DNA of 9,272 nucleotides from an uncultured Clostridia bacterium (GCA_945947715.1 CAMEYZ010000073.1:1-9272), one strand, 5' to 3'; shown: positions 1 through 7,209, counted from the stretch's first letter. Translations and numbers: made by a program. Notes: a model not told the origin generated them from the sequence alone.

Positions 1-1
1 C

Positions 2-1894
2 AAGAAAGTCATTCTGCCTCTGGTGAACAAGGAAATCCCCGTTGTTGCCGATGATTACGTTGAGACCGACTTCGGAACTGGCGTTGTTAAGATAACTCCT
101 GCTCACGACCCCAACGACTTCGAGGTTGGAAAGCGCCATGATCTGCCCGTTATAAACGTACTGACCGACGACGCTAAGATAGTTGACGATTATCCCGCTT
201 ATGCAGGCATGGACAGATATGAGGCAAGAAAGAAGATCGTCGAGGACCTGGACAAGGGCGGCTTCCTGGTAAGAGTTGAGGACTACAGCCACAACGTAGG
301 CACCTGCTACCGCTGCGGCACCACCGTTGAGCCTAAGGTATCTACTCAGTGGTTCGTAAAGATGAAGCCTCTTGCACAGCCTGCTATCGACGCTGTCAAG
401 AAGGGCGAGACAAAGTTTGTTCCCGAACGCTTTGAGAAGATCTATTTCCACTGGCTGGAAAATATCCGTGACTGGTGCATCTCCCGACAGATATGGTGGG
501 GTCATCAGATACCCGCATTCTACTGCGACGACTGCGGCGAAATGATCGTAACAAAGGAAAACTCCGCAGTATGCCCCAAGTGCGGCAAGCCCATGCGTCG
601 TGACCCTGACACTCTCGATACCTGGTTCAGCTCCGCATTATGGCCATTCTCCACACTGGGCTGGCCCGACACCGAGGCGGAGGATTTCAAGTGCTTCTAC
701 CCCACAAACACCCTTGTTACAGGCTATGATATCATCCCCTTCTGGGTAATGAGAATGATGTTCTCAGGAATCGAATGTACCGGACAGGTTCCCTTTGATA
801 CCGTACTTATCCACGGTCTGGTAAGAGACGAGCTGGGACGCAAGATGTCCAAGTCCTTAGGAAACGGCGTGGACCCGCTGGAGGAGATAGACAAGTACGG
901 CGCAGATGCTCTCCGGTTCATGCTTGCTACGGGCAACGCTCCCGGAAACGATATGAGATATATCGAGGAAAAGGTAAAGTCCTCCAGAAACTTTGCAAAC
1001 AAGCTCTGGAACGCTTCCCGCTTCGTTCTTATGAATCTCCCCGACAGCTTCACCTTCAAGGGACTTCCCGAAAAGCTTGCTGTTGAGGACAAGTGGGTCA
1101 TCAGCAGATTCAACACCCTTGCTAAGGAGGTCAACCAGAATCTTGAAGCCTTTGAGCTGGGCGTTGCCTGCCAGAAGCTGTACGACTTCATCTGGGACAT
1201 CTACTGCGACTGGTACATCGAGCTTACCAAGCCCCGTATCCAGGCAGGCGGAGAAACTGCTGAAAATGCTCAGGACGTACTGGTATGGATACTCCGCGGC
1301 ATGCTGAAGCTGCTGCACCCCTTCATGCCCTTTGTTACAGAGGAGATATGGTCCGCAGTTTCCGACGAGGATACTCCCATTATGCTGTCCGACTATCCCG
1401 TGTACGATGAAAAGCTGTCCTTTGCCGAGGACGAGGCTTCCTTTGAGAAGATAATCGAGGCGATACGTGCCATAAGAAACCGCCGCGCAGAAATGAATGT
1501 TGTTCCTTCTGTAAAGGCTAAGCTGTTCATCGAGACCGAATACAAGGATATCTTCTCTCAGAGTGAGATGTTCTTTGAGAGACTGGCTTTTGCTTCCTCG
1601 GTTGAGATTTGTGACAGCTTCAGCGGCTCTGATGCAGTTACTGTCGTTACTGACAGCGCAAGAATATTCATTCCTCTGGACGATCTCGTTGACAGGGAAA
1701 AGGAGCTTGCACGACTTGAAAAGGAAAAGAAGGCAGTTCAGAAGGATATTGATTTCTCAAGCAATAAGCTGAACAATCAGGGCTTTATGGCAAAGGCTCC
1801 CGCAGCACAGATCGAAAACGAAAAGGCTAAGCTTGCCAAGGCACAGGAAAAAATGGCTAAGATCGAACAGTCTATCGCAGCTATGAAAAAGTAA
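2..1894 (+). CDS. valS: Valyl-tRNA synthetase, C-terminal ~630 residues (5' end outside window)
   Basis: Class I aminoacyl-tRNA synthetase that charges tRNA-Val and hydrolyses mischarged Thr-tRNA-Val, in the cytosol. The frame is open from base 2, so the GTG at 23 is an internal Val codon and not a start. About 250 residues including the HIGH signature lie upstream. Residue numbers here count from base 2. The editing-domain segment TPAHDPNDFEVGKRH comes first. A CxxC pair at C102/C105 and a Cys4 zinc-ribbon at C175/C178/C191/C194 follow, as in Thermus and many clostridial ValRS. DWCISRQIWWGHQIP and DTWFSSALWPFSTLGWP are catalytic-core signatures, and KMSKS is at 281-285. The anticodon-binding helical domain contains the NKLWNASRF and CDWYIELTKP signatures. 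The last ~65 residues form the Lys/Glu-rich coiled-coil tRNA arm typical of ValRS. Lys codons are mostly AAG, consistent with high expression. The gene ends with TAA and is followed by its own terminator. Confidence 0.98.
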   Translation, partial: KKVILPLVNKEIPVVADDYVETDFGTGVVKITPAHDPNDFEVGKRHDLPVINVLTDDAKIVDDYPAYAGMDRYEARKKIVEDLDKGGFLVRVEDYSHNVGTCYRCGTTVEPKVSTQWFVKMKPLAQPAIDAVKKGETKFVPERFEKIYFHWLENIRDWCISRQIWWGHQIPAFYCDDCGEMIVTKENSAVCPKCGKPMRRDPDTLDTWFSSALWPFSTLGWPDTEAEDFKCFYPTNTLVTGYDIIPFWVMRMMFSGIECTGQVPFDTVLIHGLVRDELGRKMSKSLGNGVDPLEEIDKYGADALRFMLATGNAPGNDMRYIEEKVKSSRNFANKLWNASRFVLMNLPDSFTFKGLPEKLAVEDKWVISRFNTLAKEVNQNLEAFELGVACQKLYDFIWDIYCDWYIELTKPRIQAGGETAENAQDVLVWILRGMLKLLHPFMPFVTEEIWSAVSDEDTPIMLSDYPVYDEKLSFAEDEASFEKIIEAIRAIRNRRAEMNVVPSVKAKLFIETEYKDIFSQSEMFFERLAFASSVEICDSFSGSDAVTVVTDSARIFIPLDDLVDREKELARLEKEKKAVQKDIDFSSNKLNNQGFMAKAPAAQIENEKAKLAKAQEKMAKIEQSIAAMKK

Positions 1895-1896
1895 TC

Positions 1897-1912
1897 CCGT
1901 TTTCAAAAACGG
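1897..1912 (+). other. Small hairpin just after valS stop
   Basis: CCGTTT-TCAA-AAACGG forms a 6-bp stem with a 4-nt loop, starting 3 nt after the valS stop codon. It has no T-tract of its own and directly precedes the stronger terminator stem. It may help pause polymerase or protect the mRNA 3' end, but that is inference. Confidence 0.4.
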
Positions 1913-1913
1913 T

Positions 1914-1955
1914 AATCAGGGTGAGGTGATTTGCGCCTCACCCTGATTTGTTTCT
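1914..1955 (+). terminator. Rho-independent terminator of valS
   Basis: A perfect 13-bp inverted repeat (AATCAGGGTGAGG at 1914-1926 and CCTCACCCTGATT at 1936-1948) encloses a 9-nt loop and is followed by the T-rich tail TGTTTCT. It lies 20 nt after the valS stop codon and separates valS from the downstream promoters, so valS should end here and the next genes should depend on their own promoters. Confidence 0.88.
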
Positions 1956-1986
1956 GCAGACGTTTCAAACGCATGTTCGCGTTATA

Positions 1987-2015
1987 TTGACATTATCGCC
2001 CAGATGTGATATAAT
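1987..2015 (+). promoter_or_regulatory. Upstream promoter P1 of the paralog-folC operon
   Basis: A perfect -35 TTGACA (1987-1992) and a perfect -10 TATAAT (2010-2015) are separated by the ideal 17 bp. TGA directly before the -10 makes it an extended -10. Both hexamers match the housekeeping sigma-A/sigma-70 consensus exactly. The expected start point is near 2022, about 80 nt before the first paralog. Confidence 0.85.
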
Positions 2016-2040
2016 AATAGTATATGGGTAATCGCAGATA

Positions 2041-2069
2041 TTGACAAATTACGCCGATTATATTATTAT
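2041..2069 (+). promoter_or_regulatory. Downstream tandem promoter P2 of the paralog-folC operon
   Basis: A second perfect -35 TTGACA (2041-2046) is followed after 17 bp by TATTAT (2064-2069), one mismatch from the -10 consensus, in a very AT-rich stretch. Both -35 boxes lie in the same 9-mer ATATTGACA (1984-1992 and 2038-2046), 54 bp apart. Predicted transcripts would have a short leader of about 25 nt. Confidence 0.7.
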
Positions 2070-2087
2070 ATATATAACAGCATTTTC

Positions 2088-2095
2088 GGGAGGTG
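2088..2095 (+). promoter_or_regulatory. Shine-Dalgarno site that fixes the start of the first paralog
   Basis: GGGAGGTG lies 6 nt before the ATG at 2102. An in-frame GTG at 2093 falls inside this SD, so it cannot be the start. The ATG at 2102 also gives an N-terminus (MDISKEHF) matching those of the three downstream paralogs. Confidence 0.85.
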
Positions 2096-2101
2096 CAGAG
2101 A

Positions 2102-3010
2102 ATGGATATATCTAAGGAGCATTTTGAAGAGCTGGTAAAGGAAAGCTGTGCATCAGTTAAATGCTCAAACCGCCGCACCGCAGCTGTTATGATAATACTC
2201 AGAGTGCTGGGTTTGGCCTTTGTGGCGGGCGCAGTTGTTATAGTATTTTCTCTGCCCGTGGGAGTCATTATCTGTGCTGCTGCAGCTGTGCTGTTCATTG
2301 CTCTTTATTACATTGAGATACATTCCGAAAACAACGCTCAGCTGGAGCGGTATCACATGATACTTACAAAGACCTCCTTTGCCGCGGCATCAAAATACTG
2401 TTCTGAGGGCTGCACTGACGAGGCTGTCAGCCAGCTTAAAGCTGCTCTCGACACCGAAACAGATATGCGCAGGAAAGCTGTTCTCGAAGACATTCTGTCC
2501 CAGGCGCATATCCTGCGGGGAGAAGCCTTTGAGCCCGCTCCCATTGACGAAGAGCTTCTCGAAGAGGACGTATATTTTGAGCTTCTCAGCCTGTATCACT
2601 CACTGCGTGAGAATATCCTTGCAGAGGACAATTCATTAAGGACATATTCCATAACCTCGGTCTATGAGGAAATCTCGGAGCTCGTAAAAAATAACGATGA
2701 ACTGCAAAACGATACAATGACCGCAGCGAAGCTCATTGATACTGAAATACTGATGTCCTATTTCAAGGAGGACTATTTCCGCTGCGCCGATAATATCGAC
2801 GCAAGACTTGTCTGCACAGATATATTCTCGGAAGGTCAGCAGGAAATATCTTCTGCCGCCTGCGGATATATCATTTTAAAGATACGGTGCTTTTACTATA
2901 TAGGAAAATACGACGAGGCAAGGCGTCTTTGCGAGGATATTATTCAGAAGGCAGCTCCATATGAGCATCTGCTCGGACAGGCTAAGGAGCTATGGGAGCT
3001 GCTCAATTGA
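2102..3010 (+). CDS. Membrane-anchored TPR-like protein, paralog 1 (unknown function)
   Basis: 302 aa, family not recognised. The N-terminus MDISKEHF is a variant of the motif shared by all four paralogs. A basic stretch (K20 to R25) precedes two hydrophobic segments, about 28-50 and 53-73, that should form a membrane hairpin with both ends in the cytosol by the positive-inside rule. The rest is acidic and alpha-helical. About 92-140 resembles the paralogs' repeat region and ends in ILRGE, the degenerate form of their LFRGE[FY]DxA signature. At 257-282 YIILKIRCFYYIGKYDEARRLCEDI looks like a TPR helix pair. This is the most divergent copy and lacks the C-terminal PFPYxYxKAQQLL motif, ending instead in LLGQAKELWELL. 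It is first in the operon behind two promoters. A scaffold or sensor role is possible, but no catalytic motif is visible. Confidence 0.9.
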   Translation: MDISKEHFEELVKESCASVKCSNRRTAAVMIILRVLGLAFVAGAVVIVFSLPVGVIICAAAAVLFIALYYIEIHSENNAQLERYHMILTKTSFAAASKYCSEGCTDEAVSQLKAALDTETDMRRKAVLEDILSQAHILRGEAFEPAPIDEELLEEDVYFELLSLYHSLRENILAEDNSLRTYSITSVYEEISELVKNNDELQNDTMTAAKLIDTEILMSYFKEDYFRCADNIDARLVCTDIFSEGQQEISSAACGYIILKIRCFYYIGKYDEARRLCEDIIQKAAPYEHLLGQAKELWELLN

Positions 3011-3029
3011 CAAAAACGGGGAGTTATTT

Positions 3030-3962
3030 ATGGAAATTACAAAGGAACAGTTTATGAGCACAGTGGAGTATCATAAACGTATCATCAAAAGGATAGGCAT
3101 AATAACCAAAATAATGATTGTTTTTTCTGTGTTATGCGTTCTGACCTGCGCAGTTACCGCAGCAGCTTTCATAGCATCCAGAAATAAGGATATCCTTGAT
3201 ATTGCGATGACAGCTATCGCAGCTTCTGTTCTGATACTGCTGATATTCTCGCTGTACGGTAATACAGTATCAAAAAAATACGACCACTGTCCCGCTTCGA
3301 AAAATATATCGGGGCTGATGAAAAAGCTGCGCAACGAATACTTTACTAATGATTACATGTCGTGGGCCAGCGGACTTCTCCGCACTGAAAATGATGTACT
3401 GTGCAGAGGCTTTATCCGCAGGTCACTGATATCGGCGAATTTATTTCGCGGAGAGTTTGATATTGCCTTTCGCGCCAATATCCCTGACAATGAGCTTTTC
3501 AGAAAGGATAGATTTTACGAACTATGCTATCTGAGTAACGTGATGAATTATCAGTTTGCCGCAGGAGGAGACCGCGAAGCTGCTGAAAATGCTTACAGAC
3601 GCTTCAATGAGCTATTCTATAGCGGTCTTATAGACACAAGCATCTTTTCGACAATGATACTCGCAGTTGACAGTGAAATAACCTATTCAATGGAGCACGG
3701 CAACTGGGAGAGAGCGATATACTACATAGACATGTTCAGTTTAGTATATGAAAGCGAGCTGCATAAAGGACTTTACGGCGCTGCTGTTGAATATGCGGCG
3801 CACATGATGAACAAGGCTGAAGCACTGTATCATCTGGGATATGCCGAAGAGGCAAGGGCTCTTATCGGAGCATGGATAGAATATCTCAGACCCTTCCCCT
3901 ATCGGTACAATAAAGCTCAGCAGCTTCTCAGTGCTGCTTCTCAAGGAGGACTTTCTCAATGA
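3030..3962 (+). CDS. Membrane-anchored TPR-like protein, paralog 2 (unknown function)
   Basis: 310 aa. The start at 3030 is chosen because GGGGAG (3018-3023) lies 6 nt upstream and the product then begins MEITKEQF, matching its paralogs. A longer in-frame ATG at 2961 lies inside the preceding gene and adds an unrelated N-terminus. A basic segment (KRIIKRIGIITK, about 16-27) precedes two predicted membrane helices, about 26-49 and 55-77. The cytosolic helical domain carries LFRGEFDIA at 138-146, two TPR-like helix pairs (about 222-240 and 256-283, the latter with NKAEALYHLGYAEEARAL) and C-terminal PFPYRYNKAQQLL at 288-300. Its closest copy is paralog 3: the RGEFDIAF block sits at the same residue numbers in both. 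It follows paralog 1 by 19 nt and overlaps paralog 3 by 4 nt. No enzymatic motif is seen. Confidence 0.92.
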   Translation: MEITKEQFMSTVEYHKRIIKRIGIITKIMIVFSVLCVLTCAVTAAAFIASRNKDILDIAMTAIAASVLILLIFSLYGNTVSKKYDHCPASKNISGLMKKLRNEYFTNDYMSWASGLLRTENDVLCRGFIRRSLISANLFRGEFDIAFRANIPDNELFRKDRFYELCYLSNVMNYQFAAGGDREAAENAYRRFNELFYSGLIDTSIFSTMILAVDSEITYSMEHGNWERAIYYIDMFSLVYESELHKGLYGAAVEYAAHMMNKAEALYHLGYAEEARALIGAWIEYLRPFPYRYNKAQQLLSAASQGGLSQ

Positions 3963-4897
3963 ATATAACCAAGGAACAATATCAGAATGGCATAGACCGC
4001 AATAATGAACAGATAAAAAGACTGAATTCCGGGACAAAAAGGTCAATAACTATCGTCTGTGTGCTTATCCTACTTTCGCTTGTATTCTTTATCCTTGACC
4101 TTATTTCCAAAAAGCTCATCAATCTTATCATCGTGCTTTTGCTGTGGGGCTCAGCGGCGCTGCTCTACTTTTTGATGAAGAAAAACATAAACGACTACAC
4201 AATCAAAGAATGTCACACCACCTCTGATGCCCACATATCGGACCTGGAAAAGCTTATGAATTCAGGCTCCTTTTCAAACGGCTTTGTATCAAGGGCGAAT
4301 TATCTTCTTTCCTCCGAAACAAATATCTACGCAAGAGGTCATATCCGCAAGCTGCTCACCTGCGGCTACTTTTTCCGCGGAGAGTTTGACATTGCCTTCC
4401 GCACAAACTACCGCGACGAGGAGCTTTTCGCTAAGGATAAATATTATGAGCTTGTCTATCTGAAAAATATCGTATACTACTACTTCAACATGCCCAGCAC
4501 CACAGGCGGCACTGAGTACGGCGAGGAAGCATACAGACAGTTTCAGGAGCTGTGCAACAGCGGCAAAGTAAATATGAAAAATCTCTCTGTGCTGAACGTT
4601 GTCATCAGCTGTGAGATAGATTATGCTTTAGCTCACGGCGACTGGCAGAGGGCACTGGACTATATCGACATTATTTCCATTGCGTACAAAAACGTGGAAC
4701 AGTCGCAGAGCTTCGGAGTAAAGGCTGAATATGCTGAATTGATGATGAAAAAGGCTGAGGCTATGTATAATCTGGGACAGCTTCACGATGCCAAGTCGAT
4801 TCTCTTTGACTGGTCGGAGTATCTCAAGCCCTTCCCCTATCAGTACGGCAAGGCTCAGCAGCTTATGCAGAGCATCTCACAGTCGGAAAACGCATAA
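3959..4897 (+). CDS. Membrane-anchored TPR-like protein, paralog 3 (unknown function)
   Basis: 312 aa. It starts in an ATGA overlap with the stop of paralog 2 and has a strong SD (AAGGAGGA, 3943-3950) 8 nt upstream, an arrangement that suggests translational coupling. The N-terminus is MNITKEQY. A basic stretch (about 20-28) precedes predicted membrane helices at about 30-50 and 53-73, closed by KK. The soluble domain has GHIRKLLTCGYFFRGEFDIA at 127-146, then AHGDWQRALDYIDIISIAY (about 225-243) and KKAEAMYNLGQLHDAKSIL (about 264-282), which look like TPR helix pairs. The C-terminal signature PFPYQYGKAQQLM is at 291-303. Short DNA blocks match paralog 2 exactly, for example 4376-4389 and 3447-3460, consistent with duplication. 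The function is unknown. Conservation of the helical core suggests a shared ligand or assembly among the paralogs. Confidence 0.92.
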   Translation: MNITKEQYQNGIDRNNEQIKRLNSGTKRSITIVCVLILLSLVFFILDLISKKLINLIIVLLLWGSAALLYFLMKKNINDYTIKECHTTSDAHISDLEKLMNSGSFSNGFVSRANYLLSSETNIYARGHIRKLLTCGYFFRGEFDIAFRTNYRDEELFAKDKYYELVYLKNIVYYYFNMPSTTGGTEYGEEAYRQFQELCNSGKVNMKNLSVLNVVISCEIDYALAHGDWQRALDYIDIISIAYKNVEQSQSFGVKAEYAELMMKKAEAMYNLGQLHDAKSILFDWSEYLKPFPYQYGKAQQLMQSISQSENA

Positions 4898-4909
4898 GAA
4901 GGTAACATA

Positions 4910-5866
4910 ATGAACATAACAAAAGAACAGTTTATTTCCGCTCTGGAACAGAAAAAGAAACGTATCAGAATATTCAATAAACGCTCCACATTAATGATAT
5001 TCTCTTTCTTTTTCTGTCTGGGTATCTCTGTCATTCTTATGTTTATCGGTATTGCTTTGAACAGCTCGGCTCTTTTCTGCAGCATGATACGGTTCATCGG
5101 AATTGCGTTTCTGATAATCGGTGTGGGACTGTACATCATCAACCGCAGAATGACAAGGTCTGTCTGCACTAAAGAAAATCATCATCCCCCTTCAAGATAT
5201 ATCCTTGATCTTACGGACACTTTATCTCAGGAATCCTTTTCCGACGGGTTCATGTCACAGGCAGAAGGACTGCTGACTATTGAAACGGATACCTTAAATC
5301 TGGGGCACATCCGCTGTTTTCTGGTGGGCGGATACCTTTTCCGAGGAGAATATGACAAAGCATCGGAGTTCAATATCTTCGATGAAAAGCTTTTTCAGAA
5401 GGACAGCTATTATCAGCTCAGCTATCTGAATGCTCTTATACAGTATGATCTGTCCGCTCAGCCTCCGAGAGATATTGAGGACAATTACAGACGCTTTTCT
5501 GAGATTTTTGAAAGTAACAGGATAAACAGGGACGATCCTGTTGTACTTTGTTCTGCTCTGTGTTGTGAAGCAAATTATGCATCGTCTCACGAAGATTTTC
5601 AGAAGGCACTTGATGCTCTGGATACGATCACTCTTTGTTACGGAAATCCGGAAGATCCCGAACAGATAAGCTCATATGGCGCCAAAGCTGACTATGCTTC
5701 ACTGATGATCTCTAAAGCAGAAGTTCTGTACCGGCTCGGAAAAAAGAGTGAAGCAAAGGCTCTTGCTGAGAAATGGGCAGTATCACTTTCCGATTTTCCC
5801 CATCAGTTTAACAAAGCCCGTCAGCTTTTACAGAAAATATCACAAGATCACACAGAGGTGCAGTAA
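4910..5866 (+). CDS. Membrane-anchored TPR-like protein, paralog 4 (unknown function)
   Basis: 318 aa. It begins MNITKEQF, 12 nt after paralog 3, with SD-like GAAGGT at 4898-4903. Residues 15-25 are strongly basic (KKKRIRIFNKR), followed by predicted membrane helices about 28-50 and 56-78 and a basic exit (NRRMTR), so the large C-terminal part should be cytosolic. GHIRCFLVGGYLFRGEYDKA (132-151) aligns with paralogs 2 and 3. TPR-like segments are about 225-243 (SSHEDFQKALDALDTITLC) and 264-290 (SLMISKAEVLYRLGKKSEAK and following). The C-terminal motif is degenerate: DFPHQFNKARQLLQKIS. Lys codons are a mix of AAA and AAG, unlike AAG-rich valS, suggesting weaker selection for expression. It is followed after 3 nt by folC, whose SD lies inside this gene's last codons. 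The function is unknown. Confidence 0.92.
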   Translation: MNITKEQFISALEQKKKRIRIFNKRSTLMIFSFFFCLGISVILMFIGIALNSSALFCSMIRFIGIAFLIIGVGLYIINRRMTRSVCTKENHHPPSRYILDLTDTLSQESFSDGFMSQAEGLLTIETDTLNLGHIRCFLVGGYLFRGEYDKASEFNIFDEKLFQKDSYYQLSYLNALIQYDLSAQPPRDIEDNYRRFSEIFESNRINRDDPVVLCSALCCEANYASSHEDFQKALDALDTITLCYGNPEDPEQISSYGAKADYASLMISKAEVLYRLGKKSEAKALAEKWAVSLSDFPHQFNKARQLLQKISQDHTEVQ

Positions 5867-5869
5867 AGC

Positions 5870-7126
5870 ATGGAAATAAGCGAAGTAATGAATTTTATCA
5901 ACGGCTACAGCAAGTCGGGTACGCCAGTATCCGACCTTTCACGATTCAAGCGTCTTATGAGAAGTCTCGGCGACCCTCAGAACAGCCTTGAATATATCCA
6001 CGTAGCAGGCACCAACGGCAAGGGCTCCACTGTAAGGATGCTGTCCGAAATTTTCCAGGCAGCAGGCTACAAAACCGGAGAATTCACCTCCCCCTTTATC
6101 TACCGTTACAACGACAGAATATGCATCGACGGAAACGAAATAACTGATGCTGACCTTTCCGCTGCGGCAGACAAGGTCATACCTGCGGTCAGGGCATCCT
6201 TGGAGCTGGGTTACTCACAGTTTGAGATAACCTGCGCCATAGCCTTTGTTTATTTTGCAGCGAAAAAGTGCGATATCGTCATTCTTGAAACAGGTGTCGG
6301 CGGACTCCTTGACTGTACGAATATTATCCAGCCCCCTGTCTGCTCGGTGATAACCTCCATATCCTACGACCACACCGCAGTCCTGGGAAGCACTATCGAA
6401 GATATTGCCCGCCACAAGGCAGGGATAATCAAAAAGGAATCCCCCTGCGTGCTTATGTGTGGAAATCCTCCCGAGGCTGAGGACGTTATCATCGACAGAG
6501 CAGAGCTGCTGAACTCGGACGTTATCATTCCCGATATATCAAAGATAAAGGTCATTTCCTCCGACTACAGCGGAAATGTATTCACCTACAAGGGACGCCG
6601 GCTTCGCACATCAATGGCGGGAAAGCATCAGATTTACAACGCTGTCACCGCATATGAAGCAGCTAAGCTTGCCCGTTCCTACGGGTATGACCTTTCCTCC
6701 TCGGATATTGCCGAGGGAATATATAACGCTGCTGTGCCTTCAAGATGCCAGGTGATTCAGGAAAGCTCCCCCATGATAATTATGGACGGAGCCCATAATC
6801 CCGACGGAATGAGGGTACTGTCCGAATTTGTTCGGGATATAAGATGTACTCCGAAGGTAATGGTCTGCGGCATGCTTGAAAGCAAGGACTGGCAGGGCGC
6901 GCTGAGCTATATCTCCCCATACATCGACAAAGCCTACTGCGTGGACGGATTTTATAAGAACTCCGTTTTTGCCCCGAAGCTTGCCCAGTGCTTTAAAAAC
7001 GGCGAGGCCGTCAGCATTCGGGAGGCTTATTATAAGGCGGCTGTCTATGCGGGAGAACACGGACTTGTGGTCATTGGCGGCTCGCTCTATCTTGCTTCTG
7101 CCCTCCATAAATTCAGCAGCATATAA
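5870..7126 (+). CDS. folC: Folylpolyglutamate synthase / dihydrofolate synthase
   Basis: 418 aa, a normal length for FolC. This is an ATP-dependent cytosolic Mur-ligase-fold enzyme that adds glutamate to reduced folates and, in bifunctional forms, to dihydropteroate. Whether this one is bifunctional cannot be read from sequence. Visible motifs in order: P-loop GTNGKGS (47-53); the folate/Mg loop region FTSPFIYRYNDRI (72-84), with Phe where many FolC have SPHL; ETGVGGLLDCTN (140-151); SYDHTAVLG (165-173); HKAGI (182-186), with the conserved lysine K183 that is carbamylated in the family; GKHQIYNA (251-258); MDGAHNPDG (305-313), the inter-domain signature; and GGSLYLAS near the C-terminus. The SD AGAGGTG (5854-5860) lies in the end of paralog 4, and only 3 nt separate the genes, so translation and transcription are probably coupled to that cassette. 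No promoter of its own is evident. Confidence 0.96.
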   Translation: MEISEVMNFINGYSKSGTPVSDLSRFKRLMRSLGDPQNSLEYIHVAGTNGKGSTVRMLSEIFQAAGYKTGEFTSPFIYRYNDRICIDGNEITDADLSAAADKVIPAVRASLELGYSQFEITCAIAFVYFAAKKCDIVILETGVGGLLDCTNIIQPPVCSVITSISYDHTAVLGSTIEDIARHKAGIIKKESPCVLMCGNPPEAEDVIIDRAELLNSDVIIPDISKIKVISSDYSGNVFTYKGRRLRTSMAGKHQIYNAVTAYEAAKLARSYGYDLSSSDIAEGIYNAAVPSRCQVIQESSPMIIMDGAHNPDGMRVLSEFVRDIRCTPKVMVCGMLESKDWQGALSYISPYIDKAYCVDGFYKNSVFAPKLAQCFKNGEAVSIREAYYKAAVYAGEHGLVVIGGSLYLASALHKFSSI

Positions 7127-7171
7127 CAGCTTCGGACAATATCAGGTAATTTGTGCATAATATACAAAAAA

Positions 7172-7203
7172 TCGGAGCATTTTTTAGTTTCGAAATGCTC
7201 CGA
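7172..7203. terminator. Perfect 11-bp hairpin between folC and the phosphorylase gene
   Basis: TCGGAGCATTT (7172-7182) pairs perfectly with AAATGCTCCGA (7193-7203) around a 10-nt loop. It lies 46 nt after the folC stop and is the best candidate for the end of that operon. The flanks are odd for a rightward terminator: A6 precedes the stem and AAAAC follows it, so the T-tract appears only when read leftward. It may act mainly as a 3'-end stabiliser or a block to antisense transcription. Termination of folC here is an inference. Confidence 0.5.
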
Positions 7204-7209
7204 AAACTA

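Noticed and set aside
23..25. GTG as a start of valS
   Set aside because: The reading frame continues upstream to the window edge with ValRS-like sequence (KKVILPLVNKE). The gene is cut by the window, not short.
724..1318. Long open frames on the minus strand inside valS
   Set aside because: The plus strand encodes unmistakable ValRS motifs here (KMSKS, NKLWNASRF). The minus-strand frames show no family features and are shadows of biased codon use.
2093..2101. GTG start for paralog 1
   Set aside because: The GTG overlaps the Shine-Dalgarno GGGAGGTG. The ATG at 2102 gives the conserved N-terminus.
2961..3029. Upstream in-frame ATG giving paralog 2 a 23-residue N-terminal extension
   Set aside because: It lies inside paralog 1, the added residues match no paralog, and the ATG at 3030 has its own SD and the family N-terminus.
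2102..5866. Cassette as a phage, toxin-antitoxin or transposon-borne element
   Set aside because: No integrase, transposase, terminal inverted repeats, tRNA target or toxin-like motif is visible. All that can be said is a tandem paralog array.
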